This document shows, piece after piece, positions 32,640 to 45,000 of a stretch of 64,000 bases of DNA. This stretch comes from Daphnia carinata (Eukaryota; Arthropoda; Branchiopoda; Diplostraca; Daphniidae): contig NC_081334.1 in the NCBI RefSeq assembly GCF_022539665.2, positions 8,092,424-8,156,423 on the forward strand. Reading direction: 5' to 3'. Position numbers and translations under genes: made by a program. A model generated the notes under the pieces. The model was given only the letters and a program-made list of their open reading frames with translations, was not told the origin of the DNA and did not search any database. The first letter of the stretch is position 1, and each line of letters opens with the position of its first letter.

Positions 32640-33540
32640 CATCGGCGCATACCAGTCGCAACCACACCAGGAACAACAACAACATGCAATCATTAACGAT
32701 CTAGACATAAAGCGACACGGCTGCTATCGCATATTAGAGTATTTTCCAAGCCGAAGGACAACATGGATTTCAATTCCTGAATCGGACATTTTGAGAACAC
32801 AATGGATATCGGCCATTTTGAAGAATAAAAAAAGATTAAAAAGTGCCTTCGATCTAAGCCGGTGGGACCTGCGGGCGATCTTATAGAACAATATCAACTC
32901 GATCACCCAGTCGAAGCAACCCGCTACGAAACCCTCAAGAGAGCTCTGAAAGAAAGATTCATGGGAAAAAACATGGAACATAAGTACAGAACGGCCTTCA
33001 AAGGATGCAAAAGAGAGCCTGCAGAATCAATAATTAATTTCGCACATCGAATCCAAAAACTCGCAAGAGGAGGTAATCCGAACGTAAGCCAGGAAGTCAT
33101 CCAGCAGTTAAGCAGGGACAAATTCGTGAACGGAATGTCGCCTCAACTGCACGACCGACTATTTTGTGTAGACGTCTCCTCCTTCGATCAGTTGATTGAA
33201 ACGGCGGAACGGCATGACCTAGCGCTGGGACTCGCAAATTCAAGCAGCCGTCCAGGGAACGTCACCGACGTACCACCTCTGCCAGTAAGGAAAGACTACA
33301 CTTCATTCCTCATAAGAGAGGCGGTAAGATCGGAGTTCGCCAGAGGCAGGAAGGAAGAAGACAGCCTGAAAGAAAGGAACCACGGAACGTGCAATTTGAC
33401 ACCTAGGATAAATATTGCTGCTACCACAATATGTATGGTCACGGTACCAATAACTGTGCAGCACGACAGTACCAAATGAGGCTCGAATGCGAAAACTGCG
33501 GACGTAAGAGACACACCAGCAGCTCATGCAGTGCTCCAGC
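32640..33540 (+). pseudogene. Ty3/Gypsy gag fragment (Gypsy-C)
   Basis: The frame from 32862 reads GPAGDLIEQYQLDHPVEATR, LKRALKERFMG, PAESIINFAHRIQKLA and QQLSRDKFVNGMSPQLHDRL, the Retrotrans_gag capsid pattern. Just after a stop at 33479, another frame gives a CCHC knuckle CENCGRKRHTSSSC (33487-33530). The N-terminal part at about 32640-32860 is in shifted frames. No protease or RT follows; the next recognisable unit is a set of unknown frames and an LTR-like promoter. The orientation is opposite to the two other Gypsy elements in the window. Confidence 0.78.
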
Positions 33541-33991
33541 TAAACGGCCCGCGCCGGAACGAAAACATCCGACCAGGAGTAACCAGTAGCAAAGGGTGTA
33601 CCTGCAGCAGCCACCAACACAGCCATAACAACAGACGGCGCGATACCCACAACCACAACCGAGCAACCCATCAGCAAGTAATCCCTTCAACGGGAAGTTT
33701 AAAAAACGGACAAGCAGAAGAAATTCAAGCACCCCAGTGTCAAATACGGGAGACAGCACAAGAAAACGCCATTGCCACGGCACAATATATTGGTTGGCTA
33801 GCCGCCAGCTTTTTAAATCTACCTAAGTGCACCAAACTCCAACCAAGGAATAAAAGAGAAGGAAGGTTTTCCAAACTCATTACTTCCAAAATACTCAGTT
33901 CGACTCACAAAGTGAGAAAAACACAATTTCCTTAAACTTATCTGCTATTCCTACACGACATTTTTCTTCCAACGAAGAAGTAGAGAAGTAC

Positions 33992-34651
33992 GTGAAGGAA
34001 ATTGGAGGAGAAATTGTTTCACAAAAAGATTTTGAAAGTCTGGTCCCTAAATCGTCAGAGGATATTGCCAGTGAGACAGGTAAAGAACGTCAAAATATGG
34101 CTCCTGTACTGCCGACCTTAACACAGGATAAGTTATTCATAGCCGTAATGGTATATTTCCTACTTTTGATCAAATTTCAGAGAGTCTAGAGCGGTTTTTT
34201 GCTGAATCCTAAAAAAAAACTTGATAAAGCGTTCGCGGAAGAAGAAGACAAAGTAATGGATCCTGAGCAATTGGAAGTGGTGATTGATAAATTAATGGTG
34301 TTTGTTAAATTCTTGCGCTGCCTCGTCTATTTACAAACTTTGCCACGAACAGGAGTGGCAATAATCGACTTTGCTATAATGGAATTGGCTGGCGTTAACT
34401 ACGAAATCGCTAATGAAATAAGGAAGTCAGGATTTTCACTGCAAGAAATTAGTGATTTATGCAAACAAATTAATCTCGGTGGCGTACACATCAAAATTTC
34501 CGAAACTGTTCGGAGAGTCACCTTCGTCTGCGTCCGTTACCATAGCGAAAGAGCGGAAGAAGGAGAACAACCCCAAATTCCCACCGCCGGCCGGAACCTT
34601 CCTTCAGCCGCGCTAAACGACAGCATCGACCGCCACCACAGTAAGGTATAA
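33992..34651 (+). CDS. Two unknown open frames, possible 3' gene of Gypsy-C
   Basis: Frames 33992-34189 (65 codons) and 34199-34651 (150 codons) lie in series. The second is a plausible real protein: acidic start (EEEDKVMDPEQLEVVIDKL), helical centre (FVKFLRCLVYLQTL, then VNYEIANEIRKSGFSLQEIS) and a basic Pro/Ser end. The first ends with a hydrophobic helix (LFIAVMVYFLLLIKF). I do not recognise either. Their place between a Gypsy gag fragment and an LTR-like promoter suggests they are remnants of that element, but they could be unrelated. Confidence 0.3.
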
Positions 34652-35230
34652 AACTGGAAGGAAAGGAAGAAGAAGACAGGACATCATGGCGCGTCGCAGT
34701 AAGCCCGGGATATTTAGTTACCGACGACGATGACCGCAGTATGCGGGAGTACGTTCCTACCCAGTATCACGTCAACGCTGGCTACCGGAAAGGATACAAC
34801 TACGGCGATCACTTCCCGAGGTGCTCCACCCTGACGTTCGAAGACTAAAGACCCAATGACCCTCTAGATGAAACCTTTTTAACTCCGCCAGCAACCCCCG
34901 GTCAAGCACAAGAAGAAAATTGAGCGCACAACGAAATAGAAGTTATCGGTATATCCGACTCTCAAAGCGAGACATCCGGATATCATTCACACGATAGCCA
35001 TTCTACTTTTTCCCTCAACATAACGTCGATTGCGGGACGCAATTTTCCACGGCCGTAAGGTATTTAAGGAACGACCAGAAGATAACGTATTCCCAATGTC
35101 GACCTTGGTTCCCACAGAAAACTTTAACGTCCGAAAACCCGTTCAGACCTTTTTCACAGCTAAGTGTCAAATTTACGCAATAAAATTCCCTACCTTCCCT
35201 AAAGTGCTAAACAATTTGACCTTCCTTTTC

Positions 35231-35268
35231 TATATAAAATATTCCCCAAGAACTTGTAGATTTCAGTT
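35231..35268 (+). promoter_or_regulatory. TATA box and initiator, LTR-like promoter
   Basis: TATATAAAA at 35231-35239 is followed 32-34 bases downstream by TTTCAGTTAG (35261-35270), matching the arthropod initiator TCAGT. The surrounding 35030-35400 has the composition of a retroelement LTR and follows the unknown frames. No second LTR copy was found, so LTR status is inference. Confidence 0.45.
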
Positions 35269-35404
35269 AGTTTTCTGAGTCGAAGTGGACAAGTACGCTG
35301 TACTAAGTGATTGTGCATATAATTAACCTTGTTACCTTACGTTCGTGTGTTCTCTATTCCACCACCAGTCGCCGCCTACCACTATGATCCCATTGTAAGT
35401 AAAT

Positions 35405-36800
35405 CAAATACTCCTACCTCTCTTTCATTTGTATTGCTTGTTCTCCACAATTCGTTGCTAAGCTTTCGAGTGTAGAACACAACGCAAAGCTTATCACTCG
35501 TAGAGAAGATTATTAATATATATCCGAATGCGAAGAAGCTCCCAACAACTGTCAGTAGCAGAAAACACGGTTTGAGAGAAATCAAAAACATCGAGGCTAA
35601 GCAGCATCTTTTGTGTATGCGCAATATTGGTAAGAAATATAAGAAGAGAACAAAAGGGTTTGCCCTATATATATTTATATCAACACTTATTATACAAGAA
35701 AACATAAATTATGTCAAGACAGAAGACGTATAATAATATTTATTCAACCCAAACAAGTTCAAGAGTGAGCCATACGAAAACTTTTGTCGGTTACTTTAGC
35801 TTTCGCAAATAGTCAATCTAGCAGGGAGGAACGATTTCAAATTTTATTATATACGGTTAAAAAGGGAATTTTTCCCCATAGCTCAGCGGATTTTAGCAAA
35901 AATCTGTTCGCCTTGCTTTGATTCAACCTACTTTTTAGATTTACAGAAATCGTGTGATTTTTATATTCAGGAAACCATTGAGACTTTAGAATTAATTTAC
36001 GAATATCTGGCATATCTGGCAATTAATCAAGCAATTTTGTTTTTATACTGTAACATATGAGCGATTATAAGTAACAATAAGTTGTTGGCTTCCAAGGAAA
36101 CGTTCACCGCCTTGTTCAAAAGGTTTTCAACAGCAGCCATGGACGAGTGAACGTCTGCTTGTGTTCTACTAGTAGGTCCATTACATAACTTCCTGCCTCG
36201 TATTTATTGGCATTGTCTCATTTGTAGTCTTATCCGCCGTTGTGGGCGTTGACCATTTGTAACGTCTAGGTGAATTGTGACGGTTTGATAACAGCATGCT
36301 GTGTAATTAACTAGATACGTCGAGGTAAATGCACCTACACTTTTATTGGGACCTTTGCACAGGGGTAGCCATACTGTCAGTTACTATACTGTCACTTACT
36401 AACAAGGCATAACCCGTTAAAGGACCTCTGGTGGTCGGTCACGATTTTGCAGGTGACCTCTGACGGTCGAAATCATTGACAGACAATACACTCCTTTCAA
36501 CGATTAACAAGTACACACGGCTACACTACTAGAGATTCGGTGATAAAAGTTCCAAAGATGTTTTGTGATGAAAGGGGACACAGATTGCTACAAATTATCG
36601 GCACATTGCCATAGAGTTCCAGGAATGCAAAACTCGGCATAAGCGCAAAAAACTGAAAATGAAAAAGAATCGAAAAGACAAAAAGAAAACAAAACATTCT
36701 GGAATCTCTCGGGCATCACTCAAAGATTGCTCCAGTCGCGCTGACGGGGTTGAATTCCCAATTAATGATATAGCCGGCCCTTGTGCCCTTATTCAGGTTG
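35405..36800. other. No supported gene
   Basis: Short frames on the minus strand (35382-35705, 35837-36022) are hydrophobic or AT-driven and show no family signature. At 36420-36475 the words cctctggtggtcgg and acctctgacggtcg resemble the motif cluster at 25.6-25.96 kb. Confidence 0.4.
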
Positions 36801-36808
36801 AACCTCCT

Positions 36809-38188
36809 TCAGACGATCGGGACCATCCTCGTTGTGAATCTCTGGACGACCATCCTGATTTGTCTTGGGTTCTCTTCCCATTTAGGATTATTTTCTTCCA
36901 CGACTGCATTCCTCTTCAATTCCTCTTTTTCCTCGTCAGGCAGTAAGTCCCCAACACACCTTTTATGCTCCTCCACTGGAATCTTCTTGAAACACGACAA
37001 ATTGCGCGTAATAAAGCGCTTTGAATTCTCGAATTTTGCTTTGTCCATTGTTTCCTTGACGCTGATCACAGTCAATGGTGTCAGTTCATCAATGTTCTCC
37101 GATTTTTTCAAGAGAGCTTTCTCTTTCGCAACGATGACCGTTCCTCCAATCTTCGAATGATGTTCCACAGCCTGGCAACGCTGATCTTCATACTGCTTGA
37201 TCCGTTGCTTGTATTCGGCATCCGAATGTTTTAGGTCTGATAGCAAAGTTGTTGGTTCTCTCCCATTAGAATGCTGCACGGTATTTTCTTCAGACTAGGG
37301 TTCACCGTAGTTCGATAATTTATCAGGAATCGGTACATCTCCCGTCTCCAGTCCTTGCGTTCGATATCAGCTGTTCGTATCACTTTGGCTATCGTTTTTA
37401 TGAAACGCTCGACCACCCCTAGGCCTTCGGCCATCTTGCTAATGATCACCATTGATTCCAGGTTTGGAATCAATGGTGATCAGCTGTTGATGGAACAATT
37501 TAATTTTCAGGGAATCTTGAATAGTCGTCGTTTCGGATCATCAATTCTTCGGCCTATGGCAAACTGAAAAAAATCTAAGCTTATCAGTTCACAAGAATAA
37601 TCTGGTATAGGAGATGTCTTGATCGATCGATTTCTGTGAAATCAACTTCGTGGCCTGGCACGGAAGGCAGTTCTGCACCATTTTCGCGACCGCTTCATCT
37701 ATTAAAGGAAATCTCATTCTGGCTTCCTTGAGAAGACACTTCTCGACAGAAACGTATTCCTTCATATTCCTACATCCTCCAACACTGTCAGCTCCTGCTT
37801 TGCGAAGAGCTTTTATTATGTTAAAAATCAGCGTATACCACTTACCAGTGATAATGGCATTCTTGGACAATTGGAAACCCACGTTGTTTTTTATGTTTTT
37901 GGAGATTTCGGCCGTAGATAGTGCCACTGGTAACGCTTGGCAACTAACGAAACGGGCGAATTTTTCTCAAACAGCTTGTTTACAGGTATCGGTATTCTTC
38001 ACGCGTCGTGATAAATAATCCGCAGTGTTGTCAGCGCCTGATTACTAGACGACTATGAACTCGAACTGTTTTCTTCGAAGAATCTAGCGTCCTAGAGGAG
38101 CACTCAATGTCGATGTCGGGTTGTTGATTATGGTCATTAAAGGTATTTGGTCAGTAACCACTGTAAAATGAGATGACCGAGTAGGTTT
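36809..38188 (-). pseudogene. Gypsy-B RNase H end and integrase
   Basis: The minus strand gives HFTVVTDQIPLMTIINNPTS and LSAPLGR (RNase H), FPLIDEAVAKMVQNCLPCQA (zinc-binding region), MAEGLGVVERFIKTIAKVIR and YRFLINYRTT (core after the second Asp), then KRFITRNLSCFKKIP in the C-terminal region. Frames alternate, and a foldback at 37443-37482 lies within the core. Confidence 0.83.
37443..37482. repeat. Perfect hairpin, 18-bp arms, 4-bp loop
   Basis: TGATCACCATTGATTCCA (37443-37460) is followed by GGTT and its exact reverse complement (37465-37482). It sits inside the Gypsy-B integrase and corresponds to no protein constraint. Confidence 0.9.
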
Positions 38189-38199
38189 TGGAAAATGCG

Positions 38200-39395
38200 C
38201 TTGGCCGCAAGTCCAACCAATCGTCCGCATACAATTGCGTCCGCAGCTGTCTGACCAACCCCGTACAATCATCCTTGTGCTCATCCAAGTATTTCAGGAA
38301 AACTGCTCTGAGTATGAACGGACTATTCGAGGAGCCCAAACAGTTTCCTCTTCCACCTGTATTCCACTGTCTCTGAGCGCTCCTGCTTCAGGTTCTTTAA
38401 TTACATAAACCGGACTATCTGTCCGTGTTCCGCCTGTATTCCTATCTGTAGGAACGTCTGCGTGATGTCTGCTATCCACGCTATATTATACAGCCTGAAT
38501 TTCAGGAGAACCACCAGAAGTTCAAGTTAAGCCCAGCTGGGCCTAGTTCAAGTTAGGCCCAGCTTCCATCAAATCGTTAAGGCGTGGTATGGTATCCTGT
38601 CTTCCTGTCTCATTTTTGTTTAGCACCCCAGCCAGCCCTATCACCACTATATTCCTATTCGTCTCCATCGTCCTCCTGTTATTTTTAAGCGGGAATTATA
38701 CTTCAAATCTTCCCGTTTTGTCTTATTTTTTATCGTGCTCTGGCACGTCTTCCGGAACCCCGTATCATCCAGGTCCTGGGCTGTCATCCCCATGTGATCT
38801 AGGGTCCAGAATTCCTTGAAGTTCACCACCGCTTTCTTCTCGTCGGCCTGAGCTATCGCGTTTACGACACTTTCTTCTGTACGGTGGGTGCGCCAAAATT
38901 TATCCATCCCAATTTGCTAGCGCACGCCACTAAAACGTCCGACCCGTGACTCATCTGCTGCCTTAGAATCTTCAAAAAATAATCGCACCCTTTTATCAGG
39001 CCAAATTCATTTTTATGGTCCGCCTCATAGCGCCTTCTGTCCGCGACCGTATCCCCTTGATCCATCAAAACTTGGGGGTAGCTTTCGCCACAAACTTATC
39101 GGCTGTAGCCCTGATTTTTAGCCTCACATGTTTTTCAGGTACCACCCATACGCTGTACGTTTTCAGTACGGTGCTTTCTGCGTGGCTTGACCTGCTCCGC
39201 TTCTTTTTCGTCTTCTGTTTCTATTTTTCTTATCAAACTTTGTATTAGAAACGTTCTTACTACTTTTATTTTATTCTTATTTTTTCGTTGGAGGAACGCT
39301 GTCAAATTCGCCTCAATTGTTACCGATCTCTTTACTGATCTCCGTGGGGACTGAGATTTGTTGCTCCAAACTGTTTTCTCTGCCTCGACAGACAT
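38200..39395 (-). pseudogene. BEL-3 pol N-terminal half, truncated in RT
   Basis: The linker reads VNFKEFWTLDHMGMTAQDLD (39000-38760 region). RT motifs follow near 38490: LYNIAWIADITQTFLQI (first Asp), VEYRWKRKLFGL, then SSNSPFILRAVFLKYLDE and LRTQLYADDWLDL with the catalytic Asp pair. Coding sequence ends right after YADDWLD, where the deletion joins the LTR tail. At least two frame breaks. Confidence 0.75.
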
Positions 39396-39468
39396 AGCGT
39401 TGGGCTATGGTCTATACTGCCGGTACTTGCTACAAAATGCTCCATACGGTGCGATCTGCAAAGGTATT

Positions 39469-41503
39469 TTAGACGCCGATTTTCCACTCGCATATCGCTC
39501 TTCTTGCTTGCGGTATATTCACTGTGCATCTTTGACGGACGTGGCTCTGTTGGCAGAAACAACAAGACGTCATTCGTCCCGCTCTCTCCTGCTGTTTCAT
39601 CCCCATATAGTGAACATGTTGCACCCGATTCAGCGTACTTTCCTCCATTTTTATAAGGCGGATTTCTCTGTCAAACGTCTTGAGAATCACGTCCAACGTC
39701 GGTTCATCCCCGTCAATCTATTTCTCTCTCCAACATCTCGAGGTTATTGTTTTTGGAAGCGCCTTCAACACATCACCTTCTATGTATGCCTCATAGCCTC
39801 TCATATCCACTTTGTGGCTAATGAAGGCCAATTTGAGGTTCCTTAGCCCGTCATGCACCTTCTGCAGCTGTTCTGTCGTTGCTGTATCACCCAGTATCAA
39901 CGCTACCATGCGTCTCAGCTCGTTCATGTAGGGTGTTTTCAATTTTTCTGTGTTTCCGAACCTTTGCCCCAGCCTCTCCATGGCTGCTTGATATTGATTT
40001 ATCAAAGTGTAGCTGCGCTATCGTTCTGTGGCTTTTCAGACTTATCTACAGATACTGATAATTTCTTCACCTCTATTAGCCATGCATCTGCGTCGTACGC
40101 TGCCCATATGAATCTTCAGCCTTTCCAGGCCGTGATTTTTCCGTTAAACGTTGGTAGCAGCTATGCCGTTCTTACTACCGACGATTGTGTGTCGTTCTTC
40201 ATATTTTTATCCCTTATTCTCTTCATTTCCTCCCTCGGCTCCCTGACGCCTGTAAGTGCTCTGACAGTCTTATCGGGCTGTTCTCCAGGCAAGGCATGCT
40301 GTCTTCCCTTGTTTTCTCCACAATAATCTTCATATCTGCGCTCACACTGTCTACTATTATAGGGATCTGGTCTTCTCAGGATAATTTCTTTTGGGCGTTT
40401 TCAATCAGCTCTGCCGCTGAATTCAGCGCCCCATTGCTTCTCTCATTAATTTTTTTCACCATCTCCGTTATTGCGGCCATTTTTTCTTCAATGTTTACCT
40501 GGATCGCAATTTTGCCTTCTAGCTCCGTGAGTCTAATCGCCACGCGGAATATATTTTCATTGAACCTCCTTTCCAACATGTCAATGCGTTTGTTTTTATC
40601 ATTCAGGAGGGCCTCGTTTATCCGAAAGATTTGACCTATTTTCTTAATTTTCTGGTCTATCACTGCTAACCAAACTTCCATCCTGGATTCGTCCGACACT
40701 TCTAGACAAGCGACCACTTGCCTCGTATTTCTTGCCGGAACCGATATTTTTTTTCAATGAAAAGTAAAAAGTGTTTCAATGAAGAGTGTTTTGTGGCCTA
40801 TTTATTTATTTATGTCTACTCAACAATGGATTTGTACATATATTTAACGGGAAAAACAAGGTTTTATGCCGTGTACGGTGATTTCGGGGTCTCATCCTCG
40901 TCGGACGGTGACAGCAGTACGGTCCTCGCAAATCTCTTGGTCAATTGTCTGTCTACTTTCTCTTCGACCACGATCTTTTTCCACTTTCGAGGTTGCTGTT
41001 GATTTTGCTTTACTCGGTGAAAGCTTTTTCTGCTCCTTCGAGGGCCCCGGCTTGGGCACTGTGATGTCCTTGATTTCTTGTATCAGATCTGTAGTACCGG
41101 CGCTGGAACGGGCAATGATAGTGAAGCTGGGCATAATTCTTTGGCCCCTCGTTTTTTTTAGCACCTGTTCGCGTCTCTGCAACTCGCCCTTATCCCTTCT
41201 CAGTTTACTTGTCTCCAGCAAGTATCGTGCGTGGTTCTTTGCCTCTTCCGTAGCCCTCTGGGCGGCCATGATAAGCGTGGTATGAGAGTATCTTACTTTG
41301 TTCAGAGCTGCGAGTTGTGTCCTCTCCTGCTCGTTTAGGAGCTGGGCTGGTGAATCCAACAATTTGGTTATCGGCCGCGCGTATGGGCTGGGCCTTGCCT
41401 TTTTATCCGTTACTTTGACCGGTTTCTGCTCCGTGAACGGCTCAGGTAGTCTCAGTTTCTTGAAGAGTCCTGTCAGGGTGGTCCGTTCACCAACTCGTTC
41501 CAC
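39469..41503 (-). pseudogene. BEL-3 gag
   Basis: Several frames in order: 41503-40892 (203 codons, Lys/Arg/Glu-rich helices and SPAQLLNEQERTQLAALNK), 40717-40376 (113 codons, coiled-coil), 40005-39718 (YQAAMERLGQRFGN, EQLQKVHDGLRNLK, GDVLKALPKTI, the DUF1759-like region) and 39696-39469 with a single knuckle CCFCQQSHVRQRC. The order and motifs fit BEL gag. Frame breaks near 40800, 40200 and 39700 make it inactive. Confidence 0.7.
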
Positions 41504-41636
41504 AGTTTGTATGACCTAGCTCCATATTCCAGCAGCTGATCGAAATTTCTTGTTGGCTTGTTGGTGATGGGTGTTTGTGTTGTCCGACACTGTAATTTAT
41601 TATTGCTTTGTATTATTTTTTCGTTTGAAGACCCAA

Positions 41637-43004
41637 TGTGGGAAATGCGCTTGGCGGCAAATCCAAAATGTAGAAGACTACCGACTCAGTGTAAAGTAGT
41701 GGGCCTAGGGTTGATGATCCCAACGTATCAGGATCTCGCTTGACCGCAGATCCGACCGGCGTAGACTGCCTGTGTAGTACTAGGTAGTGGGAATGAGGCT
41801 GGTGATCCGCAGCGTATCTGGAGTTGCCTTGGGCGCAATCGCACCTATCAGAGACTGCCGACTCGGTGTAAAGTAGTGGCCTGGCATGCGCTGTATTGTA
41901 GCTTTTTGTGCCTGGGTGGGTACGGCCGTGATATGCGGGCAAACCCGCGTGGACAGTGCTGCTGGAAACGGTCAATGGTTATTTCAATAGTGTTCGACGG
42001 TTATTGCCGACGGCACACCACACAGACAACAAAGTCGGACAGGGGAAAAGAAACATAATTACTCGTAAAGGGTTAGACGGGCCCCCGGAACGGTGACGGA
42101 TGGCGGGAGAAAACACGGACCGTTGATAAAAGTACTCCGGCTGACTGTCAACGGCTTAACTGGTACAGATCCCAGCTGGGCAGAACAGGTAGTCGGGAAG
42201 CGACAGGCAGCGACAAGGCCATCAAGTGATAGAAGAGATAAGCTTATAAACGGGCAGTTACCAGCAGAAATGAAGATCTGACTCCGGGGGCTTCGGTGAA
42301 AAGTTGCGTAAATATTTTTCATCCGAGACCGGCCTTTATATACCCGTACATACAGAAAAAACCCTCGACGAATTTATGGAATACACAGACATAATTTAAA
42401 CGTTGGTCCAGATGGCGCGATTGCTCTTTTTTTTCAGCCGCGATATCGGTCTCCACCTCTGTACTCCATCTTTCTTTAACCGACCCTCGGTTGATATCTC
42501 CTCCGGTTAAATCCTCCTTTCCCTTGGCCAAAACCGGCTCCAGTTACGATCGTTTTTTAAATTTAATTCTGCTACTTCTCAATAGAGACCACTCTACATA
42601 TATGTAGAATCAGAGTCAGCAAATTTCAATAATGATCTCCCGGCTACCGGCGTTCTGAGGCAATAGTTACGGTCTTCTTCCTGTTAGGTTCCGTTAGGAT
42701 TTTAGTCGCCTATCGCCATGTATTCGTCAACTGCCAGGAAAGTGACAAAAATTATTAATTCTAAATATAAGCCTTATATTATTTAAAACCTGCTCTAGAA
42801 ATATAAACTTTAATATAGTCATTTTTTGCCTGAGCTCTTGCATTAGATAACATTTCTTCAAATTTATTCCTAACTCGTTCCCGCCTTTTGATTGGCTTAC
42901 CCCGGCTACCGTCTCGTCGGTTCCGAGTCCCCGTGCTTCTGTTGCCTTCCTGCTTCTACTCCTATCTTCCTCTCTGACTGGTTCGATCGTCGGAGTTTCT
43001 GACA
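41637..43004 (-). repeat. BEL-3 5' LTR (about 1.37 kb)
   Basis: Starts TGTCAGAAACTCCGACGATC at 43004. TATA box GGGTATATAAAGG on the minus strand at 42334-42345. The end near 41637 is inferred from the match to the LTR tail at 38189. Inside the 3' third (41660-41880) three units of about 75-95 bp share the word 'ccgac..(t)gtaaagtagtggg.ct'. It must have supplied the promoter of BEL-3. Confidence 0.65.
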
Positions 43005-44110
43005 CATGTAACTCTGAAAGTGCTTACAACCCCAGATTATGGCCAAAAGCTTCTCATTCAATTTGGGAGTATATTGGTTCCATTTAGGGCAACACGATGT
43101 TAGCATAGGCAATGTTCTGGCGCTCCCATTTTTTGGTTACTACTTCGGCCAAAATTCCTCCTCGTCTTTTGGAACTCGCGTCCACTATCAATTCAGTTTC
43201 AACTCATGGTCGACGTAGGCCAGCTTGCTGGTGTTAACCATCACTTGTTTCAGCTTTTGGAATGCATGTTCATACTGCTCATTCCGCTTGAAGTGAACCT
43301 AGTTTTATTCGATGCTAATATACGAAGCGGTTCATTTAGATCGGCGTGCAAATCTGCCACAATAACTTGTCGTACCGTCGAAGCTCTTCACTACTAAGCC
43401 GATTGTGGACTGGGTGAAGTTTTCGATTGCTGAAATTTTCTGTTGGTCCATCTTAACACGAACGGCTCTAATAACTAGGCCGAAAAACTCAACTCGAGAT
43501 TGTTTAAATTTTTCTTTTTACCGTTTCGTCCGCTGTTTGCTCTTGAGACGTTTGATCACTTCAGCATAACGAGCACCATGTTCTTGTTCAATAGGCACAG
43601 GAATGAAAATATCATTGAACTCAGTCACATTGAACGCATTTGGTTCCCAATAACAGCTTTCTGATGACGTTGTGAAAGACCTCCGCTATCTCTTGAATCG
43701 ACGAAGACAAAGATGAGTTGAAAAAATTGTGATGCATCTCGAGTTTTCGTCTAATTCCAACTATCGTTGACATCTATGTTTGACATCTAACAGGGTAAAG
43801 AATTAAGAGCCATTGATGTCAGCCAAAATATTTTTAATTGCGGGAATCAGATGTCGTTCACGCATGATCGCTTTGTTTGGTAGTCTTGTGCCAGCACGCA
43901 ATCAGATTTTATCCATTTCCGTTTTCGGGACAATCACCATTGGTGATAGTCAAGGAGTTGGTCCGGAAACTTTCTTAGTGACGCCCAGCCGCCCCGAAAG
44001 TTCCAGCTCGTTTTCTACTTTTTCGCTACAAGTTTGATATTCTTGTTAATGTGCAGTTGAATTTTCCAATGAATGAATAATGTGCAGCGTACTTGCCAAG
44101 AGGTTGCTCA
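43005..44110 (-). pseudogene. Gypsy-B RT and N-terminal RNase H
   Basis: Minus-strand motifs in order are GRLGVTKKVSGPTP, MVIVPKTEMDKI, NKAIMRERHLIPAIKNIL, FNDIFIPVPIEQEHGARYAE, KRLKSKQ, RVEFFGLVIRAV and FQKLKQVMVNTSKLAYVDHE, then KWNQYTPKLNEKLLAIIWG. These are Gypsy RT and RNase H. The catalytic YxDD appears as FND, so it is lost. Several shifts lie between 43800 and 43100. The reading stops at 43005 where the BEL-3 LTR starts. Confidence 0.83.
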
Positions 44111-45000
44111 GCTTCTTGTTGCAAAGCTTTGAAGCTTTTCTCAACTGTCTTGAAACTTGTTTAGGTACTGTAGTTTATCAAATGTCAAATCTTTTAAAGG
44201 ACCCACTGTGTCTGGATTTTATTTAAAGTGAACATCCAGTAAAGTTTTTTAATCGCACGGAAATTCACGCATCGACTCCTGTCTTCAACGAAGTTTCTAA
44301 GTATATTGGCAAAGTTCATTATAGTAAATATATTTAATTTCGTCGCCACTGGAAAAAATTCCATATACCAGCACACAAAAACCTAGTAAGCCCAGTCATC
44401 CTAACGGTAAAATTAATTTTTTATATATTACAACGCTATGGATATGCTATATTGAGTTTTCAGAACCCGATAGGGAGCTGAAAACAAAATCATGTTTTTT
44501 TTTCTGTACAATCGCATCCTAATAAACAATGTATCGTGAAAAAAGAAATGATTGTATTTAACAAATATTTTATAAAGCTTCTGTGTGGCATTTTGACAGT
44601 GATTAGAAAAATAATTATCACAGGAATCAAAGGATAACATTAAATTGAGTTTCAATATCGCTTCGTAACTTAAGATATATGTTGCGCGTCAAATCAATTA
44701 ATGTGGGATTCTCTAACTCCTGTGCGTTTTGCAACATTTTGCGAGCTAAATCGATTACTTTTCCGATAACGCTTTCGATAAACCCATATGTTAGAAAAAA
44801 ATACACTGATTATCAGGTGAACTATAAAATAAACTATTGGAAAATAAGTTATCCCGCCTATCAGTCTAAGGTTCAACCGGATGATAAGTGTTGGCCGATT
44901 CATTGGCGATGGAGCAAGTTGGCAGGAGCTGGTGGTTGACTCAACTTCGGCTGTTTTCATCGTCTATTGCGATTATTTCCGCTTCCTCTTTGGCTAATAC
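44111..45000. other. No supported gene; border of Gypsy-B and pogo-2
   Basis: AT-rich. Short minus-strand frames (44194-44376, 44428-44655) have no recognisable motif. The tail of the pogo-2 transposase may begin near 45000. Confidence 0.4.

Larger units (their letters stand above)
38189..43004 (-). mobile_element. BEL/Pao retrotransposon inserted in Gypsy-B (BEL-3)
   Basis: It starts (minus strand) with an LTR at 43004, runs through gag and the first part of RT, and then jumps to the last about 25 bp of the LTR (38189-38215, 'gcgcttggccgcaagtcc' on the plus strand, matching 41643-41662). RT palm, RNase H, integrase and most of the 3' LTR are therefore deleted. A target duplication could not be confirmed. 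The LTR has a relative at 20618-21530. Confidence 0.75.
36809..44110 (-). mobile_element. Ty3/Gypsy retrotransposon, pol remnant (Gypsy-B)
   Basis: RT and the first half of RNase H lie at 44110-43005; the rest of RNase H and integrase lie at 38188-36809. The gap is a BEL/Pao element (38189-43004) inserted within the RNase H gene: the sequence before the gap ends in WGCKHFQSYM and after the gap resumes with SSHFTVVTDQ, consecutive parts of Gypsy RNase H. No gag, protease or LTR of Gypsy-B was recognised. Confidence 0.85.

Noticed and set aside
39358-40634. Plus-strand frames of 150-160 codons
   Set aside because: They lie opposite the BEL-3 gag on the minus strand, which shows real gag motifs.
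38184-43009. Target-site duplication for BEL-3
   Set aside because: The flanks (ggttt before 38189, catgt after 43004) do not match; the borders or the deletion prevent a call.
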